From Palsa-461 sp963768185 (GTDB lineage Bacteria > Actinomycetota > Acidimicrobiia > Acidimicrobiales > RAAP-2), in NCBI GenBank assembly GCA_963768185.1, contig CAVYGS010000004.1, positions 1,302,001 through 1,366,000 on the forward strand: 64,000 bases of DNA, given 5' to 3'. Numbering within the stretch: position 1 is the first letter of the stretch; each line of letters starts with the position of its first letter. The notes beneath the pieces were generated by a model that saw only the letters and a list, made by a program, of their open reading frames with translations, did not search any database and had not been told where the DNA came from. The position numbers and the translations under genes were made by a program. Below are positions 36,521 through 44,965 of this stretch, one piece after another.

Positions 36521-39500
36521 AACCCACGACTACGCCGAGCTGCACGTGCACTCCAACTTCAGCTTCCTGGACGGCGCGTCACATCCCGAGGAGCTGGTCG
36601 CCGAGGGGGCCCGGCTCGGGCTGGGCGCCCTCGCGCTCACCGACCACGACGGGCTCTACGGCGTCGTCCGGTTCGCGGAGGCGGCGCGCGTCCGGGGCTC
36701 CCGACCGTCTTCGGGGCGGAGCTGACCCTGGAGCTCACCCGCCGCCAGAACGGGATCGCGGATCCCGAGGGGGCCCACCTCGTCGTGCTCGCCCGGGATC
36801 CCGAGGGCTACGCGCGGCTCAGCCGCACCATCGCACAGGGCCAGCTGGCGGGGGGGGAGAAGGGGAACCCCACCTTCTCGTTGCCGAAGCTCTTCGACGC
36901 GCACAGCGGGCACTGGCTCGTGCTCACCGGGTGCCGCAAGGGAACGGTCCCCGCAGCGCTGGCGAGTGACGGCCCGTCGGCGGCGGCACGCGCGCTCGAC
37001 CGGCTGGTCGAGGGGTTCGGGCGCGACAACGTCGCCGTCGAGCTGTTCGACCACGACGAGCCGCTCGACTCGGCCCGCAACGACGCGCTGGCCCGCCTCG
37101 CCGTCCTCGCCGGCGTCGAGCCGGTCGCCTCCTCGAACGCGCACTACGCCGCGCCGTCCGGGCACCGGCTGGCGAGCGCGCTGGCCGCGGTGCGGGCGCG
37201 CCGCTCCCTGGACGAGATGGACGGCTGGCTCCCGGGCGGCCCGAGCGCGCACCTGCGCTCGGCGGCCGAGCAGGCGCGGCGCTTCGCGCGCTTCCCCGGC
37301 GCAGTCGAACGGGCCGGTGAGCTCGGCCGCGCGCTCGCCTTCGACCTCCGGCTGCTCGCCCCAGGGCTGCCGCCGTTCCCGGTCCCCGACGGCCTCGACG
37401 AGATGCGCCACCTCGTCCGCCTGGTGGAGGAGGGGGCGAGCCGGCGCTACGGGCCCCGCCATGCCGAGCGGGTGCCGGGGGCCTGGGCGCAGCTCGACCA
37501 CGAGCTGGCGGTGATCGACGCGCTCGGGTTCCCCGGCTACTTCCTCGTCGTCTGGGACATCGTGCAGTTCTGCCGGCGCAACGACATCTACTGCCAGGGG
37601 CGCGGCTCGGCGGCCAACTCGGCGGTCTGCTTCGCCCTCGGGGTCACCAACGCCGACGCCGTCACGCTCGGCCTGTTGTTCGAGCGGTTCCTGTCGCCCG
37701 AGCGCGACGGGCCGCCCGACATCGACGTCGACATCGAGAGCGGGCGGCGCGAGGAGGTCATCCAGTACGTCTACGAGCGCCACGGCCGCCTGCACGCCGC
37801 GCAGGTGGCCAACGTCATCACCTACCGCACCCGCTCCGCGCTGCGCGACGCGGGCAAGGCGCTCGGGCACCCCCAGGGGGCGATCGACGCGTGGTCGCGC
37901 TCGGTGGAGGCGCGCGACTCGCTCGCGACCACCGCCTCGGTCTCGCCCGGCGCGATCCCCGCCCCCGTCCTCGCGCTGGCCGGGCACCTCGCCGGGTTTC
38001 CCCGGCACCTCGGGGTGCACTCGGGGGGCATGGTGATCTGCGACCGGCCGGTGGTCGAGGTGTGCCCGGTCGAGTGGGCGACCGCCCCCGGCCGGACGGT
38101 GCTCCAGTGGGACAAGGACGACTGCGCGGCGATCGGGCTGGTGAAGTTCGACCTGCTCGGCCTCGGCATGCTCGAGGCGCTGCACCGCACCGTCGATCTC
38201 TTGGCCGACTTCGGCGGCCCCGCGCTCGACCTGGCCGAGCTCCCCCAGGAGCCCGAGGTCTACGACATGCTCTGCACGGCCGACACCGTCGGGGTCTTCC
38301 AGGTGGAGAGCCGGGCCCAGATGGGGACGCTGCCCCGCATGCGCCCGCGGTGCTTCTACGACCTCGTGGTCGAGGTCGCCCTCATCCGGCCCGGCCCCAT
38401 CCAGGGTGGCTCGGTCCACCCCTACCTGCGCCGACGCAACGACGAGGAGGAGGTCACCTACCTCCATCCGCTGCTCAAGAGCTGTCTCGAGAAGACCCTC
38501 GGGGTGCCGCTCTTCCAGGAGCAGCTGATGCAGATGGCCATCGACGTGGCCGGCTTCACCCCGGCCGAGGCCGACCGGCTGCGCCAGGCGATGGGGTCCA
38601 AGCGCTCCAAGGAGAAGATGGAGGAGCTGCGGGGGCGCTTCTATGAAGGCATGGCCGAGCGGGGGATCACGGGCGAGGTCGCTGACCAGATCTTCGCCAA
38701 GATGGCCGCGTTCAGCGCGTTCGGGTTCCCCGAGTCCCACGCGGTGTCCTTCGCCTACCTCGTCTACTCCTCGGCCTAGCTGAAGCTGCACCATCCCGCC
38801 GCCTTCTGTGCCGGACTGCTCAACTCCCAGCCGATGGGGTTCTGGTCGCCGCGCAGCCTCGTCGCCGACGCGCGGCGCCACGGTGTGGAGGTGCGCCGGC
38901 CCGAGGTGAACGCGAGCGCGTTGGACGCGGGGCTGGAGGCGACCGGTGACCCCGGCCGGCCGGCGCTGCGCCTCGGATTGAGCAGCGTCCGCACGCTCGG
39001 GGCAGCGGCTTCCCGCGTCGCGGCCGGTCGCCCCTATCGCGACCTGGAGGACCTGGCGCGGCGGGCCGAGCTGACGGTGCCTCAGCTGGAGGCGCTCGCC
39101 ACCGCGGGCGCAACGGCCAGCCTGGACGGCGGGGACCGCCGGGCCGCGCTGTGGGCGGCGGGGCCATTGGCTCGGCTCGGCTCGGGGCTCCAGGGGATCG
39201 CGGTCGGGGCGGACGCGCCGGCGTTGCCCGCGATGGACAAGGTGGAGGAGACCGTGGCCGACCTGTGGGCGACGGGGGTGTCCGTCGACTCGTCGTTGAC
39301 CGAGCTCGTCCGCGACGAGCTCGACGCGATGGGGGTGGTCACGGCGGCCGCGTTGCGGGGCGTCGAGCACGGGACGCGGGTGACGGTGGCCGGCGTGGTG
39401 ACGCACCGGCAGCGGCCCGAGACCGCGGCCGGGATCACCTTCGTCAACCTGGAGGACGAGACCGGCCTCGTGAACGTGATCTGCTCGATCGGGGTGTGGG

Positions 39501-39646
39501 CCCGCCACCGCAGGGTCGCGCAGTCGGCCTCTGCGCTCATCGTCAGAGGGACCGTCGAATCCGCCGGCGGGGTGGTGAACGTCGTCGCCGAGCGGATCGG
39601 GCCCCTATCCCTTGCCGCGCCGAGCGTGTCGCGCGATTTCTGCTGA
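36513..39646 (+). pseudogene. dnaE2: Error-prone DNA polymerase DnaE2, broken by a frameshift and an amber codon
   Basis: A C-family polymerase alpha subunit of about 1044 residues, the catalytic member of the SOS mutasome. The PHP domain opens with AELHVHSNFSFLDGAS; the polymerase site PDIDVDIES and QGRGSAANSAVCFALG are present, as are GVPLFQEQLMQMAIDVAG and a C-terminal OB fold (VTVAGVVTHRQRPETAAGIT). Two lesions: a lost G in the run at 36694-36697, before LPTVFGAELTL, and a TAG at 38777-38779 replacing the Trp of the conserved SxWLKLHHPAAF block. Translation as written would stop about 290 residues early even if the frameshift is an error. imuA' and imuB upstream are intact. Confidence 0.9.
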
Positions 39647-39664
39647 TCGACTGGCCACGCGGCA

Positions 39665-39693
39665 TACAAGGCAAAATGACAAACCACCTTGTA
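39665..39693. promoter_or_regulatory. Inverted repeat, candidate antitoxin operator
   Basis: TACAAGG-N15-CCTTGTA is a perfect 7-bp inverted repeat just before the AbrB-type gene, and its right arm overlaps a TACACT hexamer at 39692-39697 suited to be a -10 box. That hexamer ends 6 bases before the ATG, implying a leaderless transcript repressed by the encoded antitoxin. Confidence 0.5.
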
Positions 39694-39703
39694 CACTGAC
39701 CGC

Positions 39704-39946
39704 ATGACCACGAGCGGTGATTTGCGGCTCTCCTCACGGGGGCAGATGAGCCTCCCGGCATCGGCTCGTCATCGCTGGGGGCTCGACGATGGCGGCCGGG
39801 TCGGCTATCTCGACCTCGGCGAAGCGATCGTCCTCGTCCCCGGCGGCGTCACGGCGCTCCGGCGATCGCTCCTCGAAGCGATTGACGACGACGCCTGGCA
39901 CGCCGCGCAAGCGGGCTTTGGCGATCCCGAGCTCACCAACGAGTGA
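39704..39946 (+). CDS. AbrB-type DNA-binding antitoxin
   Basis: An 80-residue SpoVT-AbrB protein: LRLSSRGQMSLPASARHRWG followed by DDGGRVGYLDLGEAIVLVPG (about residues 6-45), then an acidic helix. ATG at 39704 is chosen; a TTG 15 bases upstream falls in the operator. Its stop overlaps the next gene's GTG in a GTGA, the arrangement of the other AbrB/PIN pair at 13.5-14.2 kb, so the next protein is probably its toxin. Confidence 0.85.
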   Translation: MTTSGDLRLSSRGQMSLPASARHRWGLDDGGRVGYLDLGEAIVLVPGGVTALRRSLLEAIDDDAWHAAQAGFGDPELTNE

Positions 39947-40362
39947 ACGCTCTCGTCGACGACCAGCTCCTCGGGGCCGTCCTGCGCGGCGATCCACCGG
40001 GTTTTCTCGCCGACGCTGCCCTCCACACGACCGGTTGCTGGTACGTCCGCCTCTGTCAGGCGGCCCTTGGCCCCGGCGCTTCACCCGGGGTCCTGTCGCG
40101 ACCGATGCTCGCGCTCCCGCCCGAACTGCGACGCCGAGCGCTGGCCGCGGTCATGGCCCTGCCGGAGGAGATCGGTCTCCTCAGCCTCCGCACTCTTGCG
40201 CCGCTCATCGGCGAGCTTCGGCGCGCCTACGACATGAACCTGCTGGGCATCGAGGCGCTGGCGGCCGCTCGCCATCTCGGCGCCTCCGTCTTCTTGAGCG
40301 CACGATCGCCGCGCCTCGAGGCCGCCCTCGAACGTGAGGGGGTGGAGGTCCGGCTCGCCTGA
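39943..40362 (+). CDS. Divergent PIN-like putative toxin
   Basis: A 139-residue protein without a named family that I can assign. The layout resembles a PIN domain: N-terminal ALVDDQLLGAVL with acidic residues at the first metal site, and C-terminal NLLGIEALAAARHLGASVFL then SARSPRLEAALEREGVEVRL, which matches the PIN pattern D-x-x-A-x-A-x-x-x-x-A-x-x-x-T-x-D-x-x-L with Glu and Ser-Ala-Arg replacing key acids. The middle (TTGCWYVRLCQAAL, LPEEIGLLSLRTLAPLIGEL) is distinctive. Overlaps the AbrB gene by GTGA, so a toxin-antitoxin role is inferred. RNase activity is uncertain given the substitutions. Confidence 0.7.
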   Translation: MNALVDDQLLGAVLRGDPPGFLADAALHTTGCWYVRLCQAALGPGASPGVLSRPMLALPPELRRRALAAVMALPEEIGLLSLRTLAPLIGELRRAYDMNLLGIEALAAARHLGASVFLSARSPRLEAALEREGVEVRLA

Positions 40363-40373
40363 GCGTGGTCGGC

Positions 40374-41081
40374 TCAGCGATCCCGCAGGCCGAGGTACCG
40401 GTCGCGGTCGCGCATCGGGCTCTCGATCACCTCTGCCGACAGCCCGGCGGCGCGGAAGGACGCCTCGTACTCCGCCGGTGTGAACAGGGTGCACTCGTGC
40501 CGGTCGACCAGGTGCTCGATGCGCTCGGGAGTGGCGACGAGGTGGTGCATCTCGAGGCTGGTCGCCCGGCCGTCGCGCGCCGAGCGACTGACCCGCACCA
40601 CCTTGATCCCCTCGCGTTCGGCGACCTCGAGGTGCATGGTGCCGTCCCGCCAACGGTCTGCTCGGACCCACCCGTCGACGACGAGCACGCCGCCGGGGTT
40701 GAGGTGCTTCGCCATCGCTCCGATCGCCGCGTCCAGCTCGCCGGTGTCGCGCATGTACCCGATCGAGCTGAAGAGGCACACCACCGCGTCGAAGGAGCGG
40801 CCGAGCGACAGCGTGCGCATGTCGCCCCGGACGAGCGGGACCCCGGGGAGCTTCGCCGTCGCGACTTCGAGCATCTCGGGCTGCACGTCCACGCCCGTCA
40901 CCTCGAAGTGGTCCCGCAGGTGCACCAGGTGGGTCCCGGTGCCGCAGGCGACGTCGAGCAGGGTACGTGCGCCGGGGTTTCGCTCCTCGACGATGCGGCG
41001 GACGGTCTCGGACTCGGCCGCGTAGTCCTTGCCGGCCGCCTCGTAGATGAGGTCGTAGAGGTGCGCGGTCGAGCCGAACAC
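40374..41081 (-). CDS. Class I SAM-dependent methyltransferase
   Basis: A 235-residue methyltransferase. SAM-binding motif I is TLLDVACGTGTHLVHL, motif II DVQPEMLEVA, then VRGDMRTLSLGRSFDAVVCL and the post-motif NPGGVLVVDGW. It begins with YDLIYEAAGKDYAAES, common in small-molecule methyltransferases. Start GTG at 41081, five bases after the YedK stop, making it the third gene of a three-gene operon. The acceptor is unknown. Confidence 0.88.
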   Translation of the reverse strand: MFGSTAHLYDLIYEAAGKDYAAESETVRRIVEERNPGARTLLDVACGTGTHLVHLRDHFEVTGVDVQPEMLEVATAKLPGVPLVRGDMRTLSLGRSFDAVVCLFSSIGYMRDTGELDAAIGAMAKHLNPGGVLVVDGWVRADRWRDGTMHLEVAEREGIKVVRVSRSARDGRATSLEMHHLVATPERIEHLVDRHECTLFTPAEYEASFRAAGLSAEVIESPMRDRDRYLGLRDR

Positions 41082-41086
41082 GACGC

Positions 41087-41773
41087 TCAGGCGACGGGCT
41101 CGAGCAGCTCGGGGGAGTCGTTCTTGGGGCTGTTCACGAGCCCGGAGACCTCGACGAGCTGGAGGCGGTCCGGTGCCGATGGCCGCAGCAACGCGCCGGC
41201 TTCGGCCGGCTCGAGGGGCCGCGGCTCGAGCCACCGGGCCCAGTCGTCGTGTTCGACGAAAACGGGCATGCGGTCGTGCACGTCGGCCAGCGGGCCGCTG
41301 GCGATCGTGGTGATGATGGCCACGGTCCGGAGCACCCGGTCGTCGGGCCCGTGCCAGATCTCCCAGACTCCGCCCAGCGCGAGCAGCGAGCCGTCGGGCG
41401 GCCGCGCGTAGAAGGGCCGTCCCGCACCGCGCCCGGACTCGGGACGCAACCACTCGAAGAATCCGTTGGCCGGGACGAGGCATCGGCGCCCGTCGAAGGC
41501 CCGGCGGAAGCTCGCTGCGCTCGCCACGGTCTCAGCGCGGGCGTTGATCATCTTGTTGCCGACGGAAGGATCCTTGGCCCAGCTGGGGACCAGCCCCCAC
41601 TTGAGCGTGCCCAGGCGCCGCCTGGTGCCGTCGCGCGAGCACACCACGGCGAAGATCTGTTGTGACGGGGCAACGTTGAATCGGGCCTCGGGTTCCCCGG
41701 GTGCCACGTCGTCGACGCCGAACGCCCGCGCCACGCGTTCGGACGGCTCATAGAGGGAGAACCGTCCGCACAT
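41087..41773 (-). CDS. yedK: SOS response-associated peptidase / abasic-site shield YedK (HMCES)
   Basis: A 228-residue SRAP protein, which cross-links through Cys2 to abasic sites in single-stranded DNA to protect them at forks. MCGRFSL opens the protein with the catalytic cysteine; RFNVAPSQ, WGLVPSW, KMINARAETV, LVPANGFFEW (Glu) and DVHDRMPVF (His) complete the active site. Length is standard. It lies between the LLM oxidoreductase (9 bases) and the methyltransferase (5 bases), and 1.4 kb from the mutasome genes, but no LexA box is visible before it. Confidence 0.93.
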   Translation of the reverse strand: MCGRFSLYEPSERVARAFGVDDVAPGEPEARFNVAPSQQIFAVVCSRDGTRRRLGTLKWGLVPSWAKDPSVGNKMINARAETVASAASFRRAFDGRRCLVPANGFFEWLRPESGRGAGRPFYARPPDGSLLALGGVWEIWHGPDDRVLRTVAIITTIASGPLADVHDRMPVFVEHDDWARWLEPRPLEPAEAGALLRPSAPDRLQLVEVSGLVNSPKNDSPELLEPVA

Positions 41774-41782
41774 GGCCGGCCG

Positions 41783-42622
41783 TCAGCCCAGTTGCGCGAA
41801 CGCCTTCGCGATGGGTTCGAGCACTGCCGCGCGGTGGGGTGGCAGGAGCGTCGCGATCGCGAGGTCCAGCCCGAACTCGGCCATCTGCGCCGCCTGCTCG
41901 ACCGCGGGACCGGGGTCACCGTCGGGACCCGGCCGGACATGCGCCGAGATCATGATCTCGGCGGGGTCGCGGCCGATGTCGTGGCAGTGGCCGTGCAGGA
42001 TCTCCACCTTGCGCTTGAAGTCGTCGACCGGACCGCCCACGTAGTTCCAGTGCTGCGCGAAGCGCGCTGCGGTGCGCAGGGTCCGTCGCTCGCCGCTCCC
42101 GCCGATGCAGATCGGTATGTGCGGCTGCTGGGGGCCCTTCGGCTCGTTGCGGGCGCCGGTGAGGGTGAAGTACTTGCCCGTGAAGTCGGTCGTCTCGTTG
42201 CTCAACAGGCCGACGAGCACCTCGCACGCCTCCTCGAAGCGGTCGCTCCTCTCCCGGGGGGTGCCGAGCGGAATGCCGTAGGCGCCCGACTCCTGCTCGT
42301 TCCAACCCGCACCGATGCCGAGTTCGAGGCGGCCGCCCGAGACGATGTCGAGCGTCGCGGCCATGTTGGCGAGGACGGCCGGGTGCCGATAGTGGATGCC
42401 GGTGACGAGCGTGCCGAGGCGGACCCGCTTGGTGGCCTGGGCGAGCGCGGTGAGGGTGGTCCACCCCTCGAGGCACGGCCCGTTCGAGTCCGAGTGGATC
42501 GGATAGAAGTGGTCGAACGTCCACCCCGACTCGAAGGCGTCGATCTCGTCGCCAGCCCTCCAGACGTCGAGCATGTCCGACCAGGTGGTGTGCTGGGGTG
42601 CGGTCTTGAAGGCGAGGCGCAT
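41783..42622 (-). CDS. LLM-class F420-dependent oxidoreductase
   Basis: A 279-residue luciferase-like monooxygenase family protein with the features of F420-dependent members: WTFDHFYPI near the start, KRVRLGTLVTGIHYRHPAVL, SGGRLELGIGAGWNEQE and PICIGGSGERRTLR. Actinobacteria use such enzymes with reduced F420 on varied substrates. ATG at 42622 used; the frame is open upstream but without family-like sequence. First gene of the LLM-yedK-methyltransferase operon. Confidence 0.88.
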   Translation of the reverse strand: MRLAFKTAPQHTTWSDMLDVWRAGDEIDAFESGWTFDHFYPIHSDSNGPCLEGWTTLTALAQATKRVRLGTLVTGIHYRHPAVLANMAATLDIVSGGRLELGIGAGWNEQESGAYGIPLGTPRERSDRFEEACEVLVGLLSNETTDFTGKYFTLTGARNEPKGPQQPHIPICIGGSGERRTLRTAARFAQHWNYVGGPVDDFKRKVEILHGHCHDIGRDPAEIMISAHVRPGPDGDPGPAVEQAAQMAEFGLDLAIATLLPPHRAAVLEPIAKAFAQLG

Positions 42623-42663
42623 GGACCCAACTTTAGGACCTGGCCCGGTCCGCCGGTTCGGCC

Positions 42664-44484
42664 CTACAAGCAGAGTGTCGGGGTGGTGACAGATTTGGCC
42701 GAGCTCGCGGCCGTCCCGCCAGGCGCGTTCGCCACGATCTCGTAGGTGTAGGTGGTGCCGAGGCCGGTGACCGATGTGTCGTCGTAGCTCGTCGTGCTGG
42801 GCGAGACCTGTGCGACCTGGCTGTAGGCGCCGCTGCCGCTCTTGCGCATGATCGAGTACGAGGTCACGAACGAACTCGGGCTCGCGGTCCAACTGAGTTC
42901 GACCTCGGGCCCGAGCACGATGGCCTGACACTCACCGTCGGCGCTGAGACCCGTGGGCGGTTGTGGCACCGGCAGCGTCGTGGTGGTGGTGGTGGTGGTC
43001 GTCGTCGTCGTCGTCGTGGTGGTCGTCGTCGTGGTCGTCGTTCCCGTGGTCCCCCCGCTGCCGCTGCCGCTGCCGCTTCCGCTTCCGCTTCCGCTTCCGC
43101 TTCCAGTCCCGGTCGACTTCGTGGTCGTCGTGCCCGTGGTCGACTTTGGGGATGTCGTGGTCGTGGTCGCCTTCGACGTCCCGTCGCTCGTCGTGGCCGT
43201 CGTGGACTTGTTCTTGGCCGTGGCCGTGGCCGTGGCCGTGGTCGTGGTCGCCTTCGACGTCCCGTTGTCGGTCGCTGACGCCGTCGAGCCGTCGCCCTTG
43301 GGCCCCGACGAGTCGCTGCTCGCCCCAGGGGTCGTGCTCTGGCCGTGCACCGGTGCGCTTGCGACCCCCGGCGGCGGCGAGGCAGCCGACACGGTCGGGC
43401 CCGTCGCGATGAGCCCGAGCACCCCCACGCCGGCGGCAACGCCGGCGAGGACCGAGTGGCCGGTGACGGTGCTCAAACGGGTCGCCGCCCCGACGACCTT
43501 GTCCGACGTCAAAGAGCCGAGCCAGGAGAGGGGCGCGACGAGCCGCAGCCTCCAGACCGACACTGCGAGAAAGGCGCGTACGACCTCGGGGTCGAACTGT
43601 GATCCGGCGCACGCTGCGAGTTCCTGACGCGCTTTCTCAGGTGCCATGGGCTTCTTGTAGGAACGCACCGACGTCATCACGTCGAAAACGTCGGCCACCG
43701 CGACGATGCGACCACCGAGCGAGATGTTCCGCCCGGCGACCCCATAGGGGTAGCCCTGGCCGTCGTAGCGCTCATGGTGTTCGACGATCGTGTTGGCCCA
43801 CTCGCCGAGCCACCCCGCGATCGGGGCGGTCAGGCGCGCCCCCTCGAGCGGGTGGCGCTTGATGATCTCCCACTCCTCGTCGCTCAGTTCCCCCGTCTTG
43901 TTCAAGGTGTCGGGGTGCACCGTCAGCTTCCCGATGTCGTGGAGCAGCGAGGACCACCGGAGCCGGTCGCGGTGCGCCTGGGGGAGGTGCATCTCTTCGG
44001 CGATCATGTCGGTCAGCGCCCGCACTCGTTCGGCATGGCCACGGGTGGTGCGGTCGTGGGCGCTCAGGCTCGCGGCCAGTGTGACGATCTTCTCCGCGGC
44101 GACCGAAGGCTCGTCGTACATGCCCTTCGTCCGAGCGTCTTGGACCCGGCGCTGGAGGTCCCGGACGCTGCCCGCCCGGCGAGCGACCGCCAGGCGCTTG
44201 GGGGCCCGCCCGGGGAAAGCCATGCCCATCTTGAGGAGGACGGCGAGGGGGAGAACCCGCCGAGCAATCCGCTCGGTCGCCAGGAACACGAGGGTGCAGA
44301 CGGCGAGCGTTCCGAGCCACCACAGGCCGAAGCCGACCACCGTCGCGGGCGCCGACACGAGCTGCTGGGCACCGATCGCGGCGCCGACGGAGCAGGCGAC
44401 GGGGAACAGCCAGATTGCGACACCGATCGCGCCAGAGAGGACCCGCCGGTCCTTCCAGCGCTCAGTGCCGCGCCCTGGGGGCAT
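42664..44484 (-). CDS. HD-GYP domain protein with Thr-rich stalk and external fibronectin type III-like domain
   Basis: A 606-residue protein. Two N-terminal helices (about residues 20-75) are followed by an HD-GYP domain: SAHDRTTRGHAERV, LLHDIGKL, EIIKRHPLEGA, IVEHHERYDGQGYPYG and GRIVAVADVFDVMTS, a full metal-binding set suited to cyclic di-GMP hydrolysis. Another helix (SVLAGVAAGVGVLGLIATG) leads to a Ser/Thr-rich stalk with a Gly-Ser repeat and an uninterrupted run of 22 Thr, then an FN3-like domain (PTGLSADGECQAIVL...WTASPSSFVTSYSIMRKSG). This predicts a cytoplasmic enzyme with an exported sensor or adhesin domain. ATG at 44484 used. Divergent from arsR. Confidence 0.88.
   Translation of the reverse strand: MPPGRGTERWKDRRVLSGAIGVAIWLFPVACSVGAAIGAQQLVSAPATVVGFGLWWLGTLAVCTLVFLATERIARRVLPLAVLLKMGMAFPGRAPKRLAVARRAGSVRDLQRRVQDARTKGMYDEPSVAAEKIVTLAASLSAHDRTTRGHAERVRALTDMIAEEMHLPQAHRDRLRWSSLLHDIGKLTVHPDTLNKTGELSDEEWEIIKRHPLEGARLTAPIAGWLGEWANTIVEHHERYDGQGYPYGVAGRNISLGGRIVAVADVFDVMTSVRSYKKPMAPEKARQELAACAGSQFDPEVVRAFLAVSVWRLRLVAPLSWLGSLTSDKVVGAATRLSTVTGHSVLAGVAAGVGVLGLIATGPTVSAASPPPGVASAPVHGQSTTPGASSDSSGPKGDGSTASATDNGTSKATTTTATATATAKNKSTTATTSDGTSKATTTTTSPKSTTGTTTTKSTGTGSGSGSGSGSGSGSGSGGTTGTTTTTTTTTTTTTTTTTTTTTTLPVPQPPTGLSADGECQAIVLGPEVELSWTASPSSFVTSYSIMRKSGSGAYSQVAQVSPSTTSYDDTSVTGLGTTYTYEIVANAPGGTAASSAKSVTTPTLCL
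42977..43041. repeat. Triplet repeat encoding poly-Thr
   Basis: A run of GTG/GTC triplets on the plus strand (Thr codons on the minus strand) inside the HD-GYP gene. Low-complexity DNA of this type can change length by replication slippage in units of three without breaking the frame. Confidence 0.85.
43055..43102. repeat. Hexanucleotide repeat encoding Gly-Ser
   Basis: Eight tandem hexamers, three CCGCTG then five CCGCTT, encode alternating Ser-Gly in the stalk of the HD-GYP protein. In-frame length variation is expected. Confidence 0.85.
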
Positions 44485-44611
44485 GGGGCCTCCGTCCGAC
44501 CCGAAGCTGTCCGCGCCGTACGACGGACCTCGAGGGCCAGGTCGAGCGGCGACCCCACCCCCGCGAAAATTACGGGGTGCGGGTCTCGAGCTGGTGCATG
44601 GGCACGAGCAT

Positions 44612-44624
44612 TGCTGGACCAGCA
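44612..44624. promoter_or_regulatory. Palindrome before arsR-like gene
   Basis: TGCTGG-A-CCAGCA is a perfect palindrome directly followed by TATAAC (44625-44630), which could be a -10 box. Autoregulation by the ArsR-type protein encoded 27 bases downstream is the simplest reading. Confidence 0.45.
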
Positions 44625-44650
44625 TATAACTGAGGAGCTATGTTTCTCGG

Positions 44651-44965
44651 ATGAGCGACGCCCGTGTCCTCGAGGTTCTGGCCGAGCCCAGTCGGCGTCG
44701 GATCCTTGACCTCCTGCGCGACGGGGAGCGCCCAGTCGGCGACCTGGTGGAGTCGTTGGGACTCACTCAGCCGGCGGTCTCCAAGCACCTCCGGGTGCTC
44801 AGGGCCGCCGGATTGGTGGAGGTCCGGCCCGACGCGCAACGGCGGCTCTACCGGGTCCGGGGCGAGCCGCTGGCGGAGCTCGACGCCTGGCTCGAGCCGT
44901 ACCGCGCGTTGTGGAACGCGCGGCTGGACGACCTGGAACGACACCTCAAATCGGAGGAGGGGTGA
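44651..44965 (+). CDS. ArsR-family transcriptional regulator
   Basis: A 104-residue winged-helix repressor: VLEVLAEPSRRRILDLLRDG, then PVGDLVESLGLTQPAVSKHL (recognition helix) and wing RRLYRVRGEPLAEL. The metal-binding cysteine pair of ArsR/SmtB (ELCVCDL) is replaced by PVGDLVE, so it is a non-metal member of the type commonly paired with SRPBCC proteins. Stop and next start share TGATG, so the two are coupled. Confidence 0.9.
   Translation: MSDARVLEVLAEPSRRRILDLLRDGERPVGDLVESLGLTQPAVSKHLRVLRAAGLVEVRPDAQRRLYRVRGEPLAELDAWLEPYRALWNARLDDLERHLKSEEG

Noticed and set aside
36656..39508. A 950-codon open frame on the minus strand opposite dnaE2
   Set aside because: It is the codon-bias shadow of the plus-strand polymerase gene: rich in Arg, His, Gly and Val, no family motifs, and no start context.
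42960..43110. Short tandem repeats that might look like a CRISPR or regulatory array
   Set aside because: Units are 3 and 6 bases without spacers and lie inside a coding region, encoding Thr and Gly-Ser runs.
42953..43627. Plus-strand frame with long poly-Val stretches over the HD-GYP stalk
   Set aside because: It is the complement of the Thr-rich repeat on the minus strand; the HD-GYP frame carries all recognisable motifs.
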